The position numbers were made by a program, and so were the translations under genes. Under the pieces are notes generated by a model, which did no database searches, was not told the DNA's origin, and saw only the letters and a program-made list of their open reading frames with translations. Source: Pseudomonas yamanorum (GTDB taxonomy: Bacteria > Pseudomonadota > Gammaproteobacteria > Pseudomonadales > Pseudomonadaceae). From it: a stretch of 64,000 nucleotides of DNA. The DNA lies in the NCBI RefSeq assembly GCF_900105735.1, contig NZ_LT629793.1:4402001-4466000 (forward strand), written 5' to 3'. Below are positions 26,394 through 34,786 of this stretch, one piece after another; the first letter of the stretch is position 1; every line of letters starts with the position of its first letter.

Positions 26394-26749
26394 GATTCGC
26401 AACGATGCCGTGCCGGATCAACCCTCAAAAAAACTTGGTAATAGCCCAATTGCTGCCGGAAATTTAATCTTCCCTATTAAGCTTTCGGAACCAAAAGTTG
26501 ATCTCTGAAGAATAGTATTACTAACTCGAAATCGTTAACAAATCAGTGCAACTTAGAATCGAATTATCAAGTGATCGGACCTGCTGCGGATTTAAGGGTT
26601 GACGGAAGGATTCTGGGAATAAAGCCATTTATAGGACGCAGGGTTCGGAGTGCATGAGCTTAGCGTTGTAACGAATATTTCAATAGCCCCATTCTTCTTG
26701 GATCAGGATGCAAGATACTTCAAAATGCAGTAGCACCGTATAATTTGTC
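26394..26749. other. Spacer between convergent operons
   Basis: 356 bp between the 3' ends of lmuB and ginD. AT-rich; no gene, repeat or clear terminator stands out. Confidence 0.5.
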
Positions 26750-27136
26750 TCACAGTTTTTTTTTGTTAAAATCAAGAACATTGGATTTTGAAAGACTAGT
26801 CAAGGAGCTTTCGAGATTTTTGATTTTTGCAAGAAGATTCAGTTCTCTAGCTAACGATTTTTCATATAGATCTTTGTATCGGCTGACCTCCTTTTTTTGC
26901 CTGATCAGAGGTTCTGATTGTCTTGAATTCTCTTTTTTATTAGAGTGCTCGGCTTTATTTATGGCATCTATTAAAAGCTTAAACTTAGGGTTGGAGCTTC
27001 GGATAAAACCTCTGTAAAGATTTGCTTCCGTAGCTACAGTGTCCAAGTTTATTTTACTGCTATTAGGAACGACGATGCATTTTCCGGACTGCAATCGTGC
27101 TAAAGCTTCGAAGCACTTTAGTACATTGTTTAACAT
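26750..27136 (-). CDS. ginD: GinD-like small recombination protein
   Basis: 128 residues. The N-terminal half has the pattern NLDTVATEANLYRGFIRSS seen in TnpC of Tn554 and similar small proteins. The C-terminal half is a coiled coil (SRYKDLYEKSLARELNLLAK). It is the last gene of the four-gene minus-strand operon and its start overlaps the stop of ginC by 7 bp. Known: the fourth gin gene is needed for GInt excision or integration together with the three recombinases, though its biochemical role is unclear to me. The lysine-rich tail may touch DNA. Confidence 0.65.
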   Translation of the reverse strand: MLNNVLKCFEALARLQSGKCIVVPNSSKINLDTVATEANLYRGFIRSSNPKFKLLIDAINKAEHSNKKENSRQSEPLIRQKKEVSRYKDLYEKSLARELNLLAKIKNLESSLTSLSKSNVLDFNKKKL

Positions 27137-29094
27137 TTTTCGATTCCCTTATTCAAGATTGAATCTAGAAACTTTTCTAACTCCAAAAGATCTTCAAGTT
27201 CCGTCAAGTATTCAGGAGACCCCACGGCAAGCATATTAAGAAAAATCCGCTGAGCGCGAATAACGTTTTCGATTTTTTCTTTTTTGATAACGGCCCCCGC
27301 ACACCGAAGGCAGGATGTTAGAGGCGCATGCATAATGCGGTCGCATGCTGTAATACTGGTACAACCTCCGTGAATAGTTCCACGGTAGGCCATTTTTCCT
27401 TTATGGATGGCAGACTTAGCAGTTTCAGAGTCAGAAGCAATGATATTAACTGGGTTTGTTGATGTCCGATTAGCTTCAACCCATGCGCCATGACCTCCAT
27501 ATAGTTTGATGTCATCTGAAATGAAATCAGACTCATAGTTTAAAGCCTCTACGAATTTCGCCATTGACTGATATTCAGTTTTAAAATGATTCATATCTGA
27601 CCCAAATAGTTTTGAAAATTTGTTCCGACCTCTAGCATAGTAAAGAGTCATCGCCCTTGAGAGATGCTGGAGCTGGCGTTTTAATGAGGTGTATGTTACC
27701 AAATTACTTTGAATCGCATAAAACGCAAGAGATCTTCTGAATTGATGAGTTGTAAAGTGCCAACGCTTATTGATCTGGAATCTCTCATCAGCAGCCCATT
27801 TTTTCTGAAAGTCAAGGTTTGTTAAGTTGGTATAGTCTTCATTTGTTATAACCATATCCACATGATCGAAAATATAATTCAAATGCCAGTGCACCAAATT
27901 GGCTGGTGTATTGATATCCCCTTGAAATCTCGTGTGGGCGGTGTGAAATTTTAGATTGCTAAGGTTGGGAAATAACAATAGTGAGTCGGGTGATACATTT
28001 TTCCGATGGGATACAATTTTACAGATCAGTTGCGCCGCAGTAATGGCGATTTTTACTTGTGGGCTGGTTATCCAGTAAGTGCTCTTTTTGCTACGAGAAA
28101 GTTTAGTGGTTATCCCCAAGAGCTGAAGCACTTTCTTATTATTGATCTTTTTTGTTGTTAGGCAGTTATAACGTAAGCTATAAGCTTCGTCATCCCTCAT
28201 ACCCGAAAAAGCATGTATTGTACACTTTGACGCGAATTGGATGCTTCGCAAGTATCGCCCTAAGCTTACAATGCAAAAAACATAGTTTTTCTTGAAAAGT
28301 ATGTCAAGACCATATTCTTCTGCACGGGACCTTACGAATTCTGGTGACCATTGCGAGCGAGCATGTTCGTGAGGAGTAGAGTGGAAATAATCTTCTACTT
28401 CAATTAGAAAAGCAGAGATATTCTTGCTATGTCCCAAAAAGTCAGAGAGACGATTTTTCAAGCACGATAAGCCGCTCAAAAATATTCTTGGTGGGATCAC
28501 AGCAGTTTGATTATCGTTGTCGTCGTAACTTCTTTTTTGGCTATACGCAGGCGGCGACAGTGCCTCGAACCCGAGTAGTTCACTGTCTAGAGTGCTCAAA
28601 TGATCTGCCAATGTATAAAGCCTCGACTGATCGTCTTTATAATGTATAGTCTCGGCAAACTCAACTAAAGTCTCTGGTGTATTGAATAGGTAGAAAATAT
28701 CCACTTCTTTGGATTCACAGAAGATAGACATTTTTCCAAGTGTACGATGGTATGCCTGCAAGGTACCTACGCTGATACCCGCTCCTGAAGGGCCACCTTC
28801 GCGTGTATACATCAGTAAAAATAGAATCCATTGTACTTGGCTAATTAAATTCATATCATTTGAATATGACTTTGAAATGAAGTTGATTTTTTTATATGAG
28901 CGTGTTCGATTGTCATAGGTCCCAAGTTTCCAGCTCATATCCTCAGCTAGAGACAGAGGGTTCCCATCGATGTCTCGGCTTATGACAAAGTTTTTTGGGA
29001 CTTCGGGTCGTGAGTTTGATCGCAAGCGCCATTCGAAGATATCAGGTATCGAAAAAGGTGTTGCGGCTGGTAAAATAGAAAAAAGAGCACTCAT
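27130..29094 (-). CDS. ginC: GinC-like large tyrosine recombinase
   Basis: 654 residues from ATG 29094, which overlaps the ginB stop as ATGA. The catalytic domain is intact: SGMRDDEAYSL with R300, THQFRRS with H450 and R453, then LQHLSRAMTLYYARG with the second His and nucleophile Tyr. After it comes a Cys-rich tail (CTSITACDR ... TSCLRCAGA) that probably binds zinc and is typical of these large enzymes. Known: it cuts and rejoins DNA through a 3'-phosphotyrosine link, here presumably at the island ends. Low-GC codon use marks it as island DNA. Confidence 0.75.
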   Translation of the reverse strand: MSALFSILPAATPFSIPDIFEWRLRSNSRPEVPKNFVISRDIDGNPLSLAEDMSWKLGTYDNRTRSYKKINFISKSYSNDMNLISQVQWILFLLMYTREGGPSGAGISVGTLQAYHRTLGKMSIFCESKEVDIFYLFNTPETLVEFAETIHYKDDQSRLYTLADHLSTLDSELLGFEALSPPAYSQKRSYDDNDNQTAVIPPRIFLSGLSCLKNRLSDFLGHSKNISAFLIEVEDYFHSTPHEHARSQWSPEFVRSRAEEYGLDILFKKNYVFCIVSLGRYLRSIQFASKCTIHAFSGMRDDEAYSLRYNCLTTKKINNKKVLQLLGITTKLSRSKKSTYWITSPQVKIAITAAQLICKIVSHRKNVSPDSLLLFPNLSNLKFHTAHTRFQGDINTPANLVHWHLNYIFDHVDMVITNEDYTNLTNLDFQKKWAADERFQINKRWHFTTHQFRRSLAFYAIQSNLVTYTSLKRQLQHLSRAMTLYYARGRNKFSKLFGSDMNHFKTEYQSMAKFVEALNYESDFISDDIKLYGGHGAWVEANRTSTNPVNIIASDSETAKSAIHKGKMAYRGTIHGGCTSITACDRIMHAPLTSCLRCAGAVIKKEKIENVIRAQRIFLNMLAVGSPEYLTELEDLLELEKFLDSILNKGIEKC

Positions 29095-30974
29095 TGGATA
29101 AATCCCAGGTCGATAAATAAAGAAAGCTTCGCGTTCCAATACTCGGTTAATTGGCCGTCGTTTACCTCCGACTCGACCTTAGAAACAAGAGCTTTTTTCT
29201 CCGGTGAAATTGCACCGATAGACTTAATAAGTTGCGAGATCGCCATCTTGGTGCTTTGGTATAGTGTTTCAAAATGAACGTCGGAATGCGTTGCTTGCTC
29301 TATCTCATTAATAAAGTAACGCATGCTTGCAAGCTTCTTTATGCCCTCCGCGGATGGGTCTACTGCGTAGTTTTTGCAAAACAGGCATCCAATCATGTTT
29401 TTACAGTCGGGCTTTATAGGCGCTGATGCGATAAGTACGGATTCACCCTGTAATGGGGTGCTGCATTGACCACTTGGTGTCTGTGATATTTTTTCTGCGT
29501 CATGATGTTTAATTCGGGAGTCAAGCTGGAGAAAATACTCTGATAGCTCTTTACCTTGCTGTTGCTCAGAACCATTTGTGTAGCTTTGCTCAATGGTCCG
29601 CTCGGCGTTTTGCAGTTGATCTGCGGCTGCCGCTACTCCAAAGTTATTAGCTACCCACTCGGATTTGTAGACCCGCCATTGACGAGCGTTTACTGGTTTT
29701 AGATCTGGATTGAATTGTTTTTTTGCTAAATCAAAATATGTATATAAAAAATTTGGGTCGATAGGTACCAATTTTGACCCTGTTTCACGAAAAAAAAGTA
29801 AGTTCGTATTTCTGTCTGCTGCAAGGAAGTTTCTGAGTTTGCAGTATTTCTGAAACTCTCTAAGAAACTTTACGTGGATTTCGAAATCCACGAAGTGACC
29901 TGCTCTCGTTTTGAAGCTTCGGAAGTGTTGACGGGTCGTTATTGGATTATTCTCCATTTCAGGCTCCCAAATCTGCTTGACAAGATCAGATGGGTTGATC
30001 CCAGTTACTGCGAACATTTTCAGCTGGAATGAGCTTACCGCCCAATACGCCATTTTCAATCTAGATGGGTGCCGAGGGTCAGTGTTTGCGTTAGCTAAGC
30101 TTTGCTCACTTCGTTTTCGATTAGATCGGGCCCCGCTTGGCGTGTAATTAAAGCGTTTGGCGATATATTCAAGAGAGTTTAAAACCCCATTTTCATAGTC
30201 CCATATCCAGTTTCCATTTTTCATTTGTTCCCGTCTTGCGAGTTTCCATTTCGGTAGAATCCAGCAAGAGCATGGCAGTGTCCACGCCTGTTCATTCGGT
30301 AACTGTAGAAGATATGGAAAGGGTTGGGCGTCTAATAGAAAGCTACCGATGTTATGGAATAGCTTGTCCGCGAGATCAAGCGCACTTTCTACATCCTCAT
30401 CTTCTGGGACTTTCGTGTGGTCTGTATCATTCTGAAAACGTATCGGTGTAATGCCTGCACTTATTTTAGCAGTTTTGCGCTCAAACCATTGATTCAGCAT
30501 TGCCAGTGCACCACTTTGTCTTAATAAAGCAGTCTGGGATTTCATACCTGCATATAATAGTTCATCGCGTAATTCTAATATGTATTCATGGTAGGCCTTC
30601 CGTGCGCTTTGTACATTTGAAAATACGTCGGGGTAGTTATTTTGGTCTGCCCAGTCTATAAATAACATACCTTCTTTTATTTGATTTCTGATAGTTATCT
30701 CTGAGTGCCTATTTTGAGCAATGTTTTGTAGAAAGCCGATTACTAGCTTCGATATGACTTGGCGACGCTCTGGATTAAAACTACTTTCAATTACCGTGTA
30801 TTGCCCTTCAGCTTTCGTTCTTAGCAGATATGCGATAGCGCCGATGCTTAAGGACGCTTTACCTTTAGGAGATAAAATACGGTAATTTTCAGGTGACTGA
30901 GCCGCAGCAATACTCTCGAAGCAAGTTATTGTCGCGTCCTCAAGCCTTACGTCGTATGAAATGTCGGTCGACAT
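29091..30974 (-). CDS. ginB: GinB-like large recombinase with degenerate catalytic residues
   Basis: 627 residues from ATG 30974, one base after the ginA stop; longer starts (30989, 31070) overlap ginA. The fold is recognisable by FAVTGINPSDLVKQIW, the beta-hairpin FRSFKTRAGHFVDF, NARQWRVYKSEW and EQSYTNG. Compared with standard tyrosine recombinases the first Arg is Asn, the box II His is Arg and the third-motif His is Ala; only one Arg and the Tyr remain. A Cys cluster (CKNMIGCLFCKNY) lies near the C-terminus. Tn554 TnpB-type partners are similarly large. Probably an essential but atypical member of the recombination complex. Confidence 0.7.
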   Translation of the reverse strand: MSTDISYDVRLEDATITCFESIAAAQSPENYRILSPKGKASLSIGAIAYLLRTKAEGQYTVIESSFNPERRQVISKLVIGFLQNIAQNRHSEITIRNQIKEGMLFIDWADQNNYPDVFSNVQSARKAYHEYILELRDELLYAGMKSQTALLRQSGALAMLNQWFERKTAKISAGITPIRFQNDTDHTKVPEDEDVESALDLADKLFHNIGSFLLDAQPFPYLLQLPNEQAWTLPCSCWILPKWKLARREQMKNGNWIWDYENGVLNSLEYIAKRFNYTPSGARSNRKRSEQSLANANTDPRHPSRLKMAYWAVSSFQLKMFAVTGINPSDLVKQIWEPEMENNPITTRQHFRSFKTRAGHFVDFEIHVKFLREFQKYCKLRNFLAADRNTNLLFFRETGSKLVPIDPNFLYTYFDLAKKQFNPDLKPVNARQWRVYKSEWVANNFGVAAAADQLQNAERTIEQSYTNGSEQQQGKELSEYFLQLDSRIKHHDAEKISQTPSGQCSTPLQGESVLIASAPIKPDCKNMIGCLFCKNYAVDPSAEGIKKLASMRYFINEIEQATHSDVHFETLYQSTKMAISQLIKSIGAISPEKKALVSKVESEVNDGQLTEYWNAKLSLFIDLGFIQ

Positions 30975-30975
30975 G

Positions 30976-32319
30976 CTATTTGACCGCATCCCACACAGCA
31001 GCCATGCGCGGGAGGATCTTATCTTCCCATGCGGCTTGGATATTTTTTTTCTGCGCATGTTTCTTCGCAAGAGATAAGTATTGCAGTGTTACCTCAAGCT
31101 TTGAATGTCCAAGTTTTTCTTGCGCCATTTTTAATAAATTGTCCAAGCTAATCACCCCTTCTTCCAGCATAGGAAGGTAATCCATAAATAGGTTTAGTGC
31201 AGATGTAGCCCGAAGATCGTGAAAGCGTAGGCCCCGCTTGAATCCATTTTGCAGCAATATGGGCTTGAGCTGATCATGAATGAACGTCCTAATAGAATTA
31301 CCTTTTGGAGACCATGAGCTAGCTGCATAAAATAGGTCATCCTGGGCTGCGTAAAATGGATTTCCGTGAGTGCTCACAAATACATAGTCCGTCGACCTAT
31401 GTTTTTGTGATGCAAGTTTGTTGCGACGTGACAGGTAGTCTGGACTTGAAATATAAATTTTAATCTTGTTGTATAGCCATCCCGGAAACTCTAAGACCCC
31501 TGGTTTGGAATGTTTTGTGTCTATTCCTGTTCCAGGCCCAGTTACTATGTTTATAGTATCTGTGTCTTTGACGTTATGCTGACTAAAGTGACTGGATCTT
31601 AATGTGCATACTGATTGAATTCTTCCAGCGGTAACTAAGGAGGTGATAAACGTCAAAAATACTGGATAGTTGTCGATTTTTTTTAAGCAGTGTATGAGTT
31701 GCTGTTGTTCGTCTTCATCTAACGGAAAAAGTCCTACTTCGTCTAGTACGTAGATTCTTTCTGAATTCTTAGCACTAGATCTGGGCGTGAGATCCGTGGT
31801 GGTGATTTCCTTATATCTGGATAAGCCAACCTTTTGGTCGTATCGCAGAATTTTTTTCTTCTCGATCCATAATGTGTATTTGAACTGCACGCCGGATGTC
31901 ATCAACCAGCGGTAGAAACTAATCATCCGATTGATTTTTCTTTTTTTTGTACTTTGCGCGTAGTGGCTATTTTCTAGGTGGTCGCAGTAGGCATAAGTTG
32001 GGCGGAGCGGTTTAAGTCTGTGATCTAATGTGTATTCGGTGTCGTAGGAGTAACAAAACTTACGGAACGTGATTAGGTCATCTGCAATTCCTTTTAGTGT
32101 TTCGTAGTTAGTTAATCCCCCGTTTTCCGGTTTCATAAGGCTTTTGATAAAATTTATACCATCTTCCCATGGCTCACCATCAATGGTGATACAAGGGATG
32201 TAGGTAACTATGTCTCTGCCGTCCGAGGGTTCCTCTGCTCTGAGCGTATCGATGCCAGAAACAAACTTATCGATGGAGTTTGAAAATTCTGCGTACCCAA
32301 TTTTAACCGTTTCGAACAT
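30976..32319 (-). CDS. ginA: GinA-like tyrosine recombinase
   Basis: 447 residues from ATG 32319 (ATG 32334 would add five). All catalytic residues are visible, numbered from 32334: R238 in TAGRIQS, a candidate Lys near 274, H372-D-L-R375, H410 in EKLGHS and Tyr419 in LQYLS. The N-terminal 170 residues form the SAM-like DNA-binding part. It is the first gene of the ginABCD operon and faces away from the right island end 800 bp upstream, where its promoter and probably its binding sites lie. Known: three-recombinase operons of this type mobilise GInt islands and Tn554-like elements. Confidence 0.8.
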   Translation of the reverse strand: MFETVKIGYAEFSNSIDKFVSGIDTLRAEEPSDGRDIVTYIPCITIDGEPWEDGINFIKSLMKPENGGLTNYETLKGIADDLITFRKFCYSYDTEYTLDHRLKPLRPTYAYCDHLENSHYAQSTKKRKINRMISFYRWLMTSGVQFKYTLWIEKKKILRYDQKVGLSRYKEITTTDLTPRSSAKNSERIYVLDEVGLFPLDEDEQQQLIHCLKKIDNYPVFLTFITSLVTAGRIQSVCTLRSSHFSQHNVKDTDTINIVTGPGTGIDTKHSKPGVLEFPGWLYNKIKIYISSPDYLSRRNKLASQKHRSTDYVFVSTHGNPFYAAQDDLFYAASSWSPKGNSIRTFIHDQLKPILLQNGFKRGLRFHDLRATSALNLFMDYLPMLEEGVISLDNLLKMAQEKLGHSKLEVTLQYLSLAKKHAQKKNIQAAWEDKILPRMAAVWDAVK

Positions 32320-32386
32320 GATCGTGCCTAGCATATAGAATCTGATTATGCTGTTCTAGAAGCCTTAAGGTGTCAAACTTAATCGG

Positions 32387-32471
32387 AGTTGGTTTTATGT
32401 GGTTGGTTTTATGCGGTTGGTTTTAGCAGGTTGGTTTTGTGTAGTTGTTTTTGTAGGGTTGGTTTTATATA
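32387..32471. repeat. 14-bp tandem repeat upstream of ginA
   Basis: Units of the form ggttggttttatgt repeat at 32387, 32401, 32415, 32429 and 32457, with a shortened unit at 32444. Three neighbouring units are exactly 14 bp apart, then spacing becomes 15, 13 and more. Units end in t/c/a variants. The position about 70 bp before the ginA start suggests recombinase or regulator binding sites. No spacers, so not CRISPR. Confidence 0.7.
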
Positions 32472-32591
32472 GCTGGGCTTGTTTGGTCGGCTTTGTATAT
32501 TTGAGCTATTTGATAGAGTTTATAGGGCTGTTGATATCGTTGGTTCTAAGATCTGTTTTGTATGGGTTTTATAGGGCGGGCCTTGGATTTT

Positions 32592-32620
32592 GTTACGGTT
32601 TCGCAAATTATTATCGTAAC
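32592..32620. repeat. Inverted repeat gttacg/cgtaac
   Basis: Six-base arms gttacg and cgtaac separated by 17 bp of AT-rich sequence, inside the non-coding right end. The gttacg word resembles the gcgttac word of the palindrome at 16489-16547, but the match is short. Confidence 0.35.
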
Positions 32621-33122
32621 CGTCCGGGCAACACACGTTCCTAATGCCATCGCTTTAGTCGATGGTGGCTGCCATGTATGGGATTTGAATTACCTAAGGC
32701 CAGTCACAACCCCCGTGACCACCCTCTCGGCCGGGGTATACCTGAGCGGGATCTCCCGATCCCGGACAGACGCTGATCTTTGAGCAAGACTTTGGCAGAC
32801 GCTTACCCAAGCCAATTACACACCCATTTACGTGATTAAGCCGTAGGTACCTGCGAAGTTTAGTCACTTTGCCGAATGCTTTGAGCGTCGGTTCAGGCTG
32901 GCAGGGGATAGTTGATGAAGCCTCAATGCTGGTAAAAAATGGCGAATCAATCAGACCCCCGAGCCATTCGTATTGCACCCTGAGGTGCAGGGCGAGGTTT
33001 TTTTGGGGGGAGGGGGACTTTTAGCCCATACGCCTTCGAATTGAGGGGTTTGGTGTCTAGAGGTTTGTGGGCTGCTGGCAGCTTACTAGCGGGTAGGCTA
33101 AAGTGACTCGAACTAGCTCGTA

Positions 33123-33155
33123 GAAGGTCGCAGGTTCGATTCCTGTCTCGGGCAC
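33123..33155 (+). tRNA. 3' part of a tRNA-Thr, right island junction
   Basis: gaaggtcgcaggttcgattc followed by ctgtctcgggcac is the variable loop, T-arm and 3' acceptor strand of a threonine tRNA; gcagg pairs with cctgt around the ttcgatt loop. The 5' half and anticodon arm are missing (only ctcgtag precedes it) and no CCA follows. The complementary 5' part is at 59-106. In P. aeruginosa a tRNA-Thr gene lies beside nadC and pilA (from memory), matching this location. Confidence 0.7.
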
Positions 33156-33290
33156 AAAGGCAACACAGTTTTCAGATGATCCCAGAATGGTTCTGAAGGC
33201 CAGACGAACCGGTATTCATGCCTGTTCTTTTGTATCTGCGCGACCTTGATGACCCAGATGCATCCCCATTCCTCGATCTAAGAGAACGAC

Positions 33291-33596
33291 ATGACCACAC
33301 AAGAAATGACCCAGGAAGCGCGGCAGGAAGCAGCCCTCAAAAAGTACGTCGCGGAGTCGCCGGAACTGCTGGATGAGATCAAGGACCTGAGCGCCGATGA
33401 TCAAAGGGACCAGATCCAATGGGCATTTGAGGATGAGGCCGAAGCCCAGGGCTTGCAGCCGTGGGAATTGACCCTGAAGTACACCTCCACCCCCGAGGCG
33501 TTCGAGGCGGCGCGCCTGGCGTTGCACAAGGAAGCGGCCGAGGTGCTGGGTGTCGACTGGAACGAGTATTGCGGGATGAACAACCTCGCGATCTGA
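33291..33596 (+). CDS. DUF6388 family protein
   Basis: 101 residues, acidic and helical: MTTQEMTQEARQEAALKKYV at the start, then ELLDEIKDLSADDQ and WEFED-like helices, with tryptophans near the middle. I recognise it as the small DUF6388 family of Pseudomonas, function unknown. It is the first core gene after the island and convergent with nadC, sharing a bidirectional terminator at 33608-33637. Codon use is GC-rich like the core. Confidence 0.7.
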   Translation: MTTQEMTQEARQEAALKKYVAESPELLDEIKDLSADDQRDQIQWAFEDEAEAQGLQPWELTLKYTSTPEAFEAARLALHKEAAEVLGVDWNEYCGMNNLAI

Positions 33597-33607
33597 TACG
33601 AGCTTAA

Positions 33608-33637
33608 TGTGGCGAGGGAGCAAGCTCCCTCGCCACA
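33608..33637. terminator. Bidirectional terminator / dispersed hairpin
   Basis: Perfect 14-bp inverted repeat tgtggcgagggagc / gctccctcgccaca around aa, followed by aaaa. It lies between the convergent DUF6388 and nadC genes. The same sequence is a common dispersed hairpin in fluorescent pseudomonads. Confidence 0.7.
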
Positions 33638-33665
33638 AAAGCTAGCGCTTACATTTAACGGTGTC

Positions 33666-34514
33666 TCAGAGACTGAGCCGCATCGACAAATCCACCGCCT
33701 TCACATCCTTGGTCATCGCCCCGATGGAGATGTAGTCCACGCCAGTTTCAGCGATGGGCAGCAGGGTGCTTTCGTTGATCCCGCCACTGGCTTCCAGCTT
33801 GGCTTTGCCGCCGTTCAGGCGCACCGCTTCGCGCATATCATCGAGGCTCAGCTCATCCAGCATGATGATGTCGGCGCCCGCCGCCAGTGCTTCGCGCAGT
33901 TCCTCCAGGCTTTCCACTTCGATTTCCACCGGCTTGCCCGGGGCGATCTTGTGGGCGGCGCTGATGGCCTGGGCAATGCCGCCACAGGCTGCGATATGGT
34001 TTTCCTTGATCAGGAACGCGTCGTACAGGCCGATGCGGTGGTTGTGGCAACCGCCGCAGGTCACGGCGTACTTCTGCGCCAGGCGCAGGCCGGGCAGGGT
34101 CTTGCGGGTATCCAGCAGCTTGACCTGGGTGGTGGCGACAAAATCCGCCAGGTATTGGGCACGGGTGGCAACGCCTGACAGCAACTGCAGGAAATTCAGC
34201 GCGCAACGCTCGCCACTGAGCAGCGAACGGGCCGGGCCTTCGAGGTGAAACAGCACCTGGTTCGGGCTGACGCGCTCACCGTCGCGCACCTGCCAATGCA
34301 CGGCGACGCGTGGGTCCAGCTGGCGAAACACCGCTTCCACCCAGGCCGTTCCGCTGATGACGGCGGCATCGCGAGTGATGATCGTGGCCTTGGCCAGGCG
34401 TTCGGCCGGGATCAGTTGTGCGGTGATATCCCCACTGCCGATGTCTTCCAACAGTGCGCGACGCACGTTGGCTTCGATTTCGGCGGTCAGGTCGGCTAGA
34501 CGAAGATTGGGCAT
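33666..34514 (-). CDS. nadC: Nicotinate-nucleotide pyrophosphorylase (quinolinate PRTase)
   Basis: 282 residues from ATG 34514. It converts quinolinate and PRPP to nicotinate mononucleotide with release of CO2, in de novo NAD synthesis in the cytoplasm. Family segments are clear: [15 protein letters not shown] near the start, [19 protein letters not shown] and [20 protein letters not shown] in the middle, and [10 protein letters not shown] plus ISIGAMTKD at the end. The upstream extension to 34586 is proline-rich and unlike the family. Its place beside a tRNA-Thr and upstream of the ampD region matches other Pseudomonas. Confidence 0.95.
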   Translation of the reverse strand: MPNLRLADLTAEIEANVRRALLEDIGSGDITAQLIPAERLAKATIITRDAAVISGTAWVEAVFRQLDPRVAVHWQVRDGERVSPNQVLFHLEGPARSLLSGERCALNFLQLLSGVATRAQYLADFVATTQVKLLDTRKTLPGLRLAQKYAVTCGGCHNHRIGLYDAFLIKENHIAACGGIAQAISAAHKIAPGKPVEIEVESLEELREALAAGADIIMLDELSLDDMREAVRLNGGKAKLEASGGINESTLLPIAETGVDYISIGAMTKDVKAVDLSMRLSL

Positions 34515-34786
34515 GACAGGCTCCACAAACAAAGTGCCTGGATTATAGGGGCAGGGCGGGCCTGAACCCAAGGCGACAGGTGCCACTGGCGCTGCTCATT
34601 TATCCAGTGATCACAGAGTTTGCTGGCGCAACAACCCTCATTTGCAAGATAATCTCGCGCCTTGCAATTGGCGTCATAGCTTTGACGTCGCCGTGATAGT
34701 CTGTTTTTCGCAGTGCTCCGGGGTACTTTGCCCCGTTGCCGCACCGATCTTCACACACTCGAATACCGCCGTTTCAGGAGGCCAGG

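Larger units (their letters stand above)
32320..33122. other. Long non-coding right end of the island
   Basis: About 800 bp with no gene. It starts with the tandem repeat at 32387-32471, then an inverted repeat gttacg...cgtaac (32592-32620), several short GC-rich hairpins around 32700-32770, a G-rich run near 33006, and ends at the tRNA-Thr 3' part. The layout suits a recombinase binding and attachment region plus the ginA promoter. Confidence 0.5.
59..33155. mobile_element. GInt-type genomic island carrying a defence cargo, in a tRNA-Thr gene
   Basis: Seen: a 5' tRNA-Thr part at the left end, a 3' tRNA-Thr part at the right end, and between them about 33 kb that is visibly AT-richer than the flank. 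Four overlapping recombination genes sit at the right end on the minus strand. Known: three large tyrosine recombinases plus a small protein (ginABCD) define GInt islands, which carry variable cargo and can excise as circles. Inferred: this is one mobile unit or the relic of one. Exact ends are uncertain, because the two tRNA parts share only the short words ctcgta and gaaggtc. No relaxase, type IV secretion, phage or plasmid replication gene is visible, so it is neither an ICE nor a prophage. The cargo is mostly nuclease, ATPase, SIR2 and HEPN proteins. Confidence 0.7.

Noticed and set aside
32387..32471. CRISPR-like short repeats
   Set aside because: Units are directly adjacent with no unique spacers and no cas genes are present.
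32399..32644. 81-codon open frame full of hydrophobic residues
   Set aside because: It is the translation of the 14-bp tandem repeats; the composition is an artefact and there is no ribosome site.
59..33155. Integrative conjugative element or prophage
   Set aside because: No relaxase, type IV secretion, capsid, tail or lysis genes are visible.
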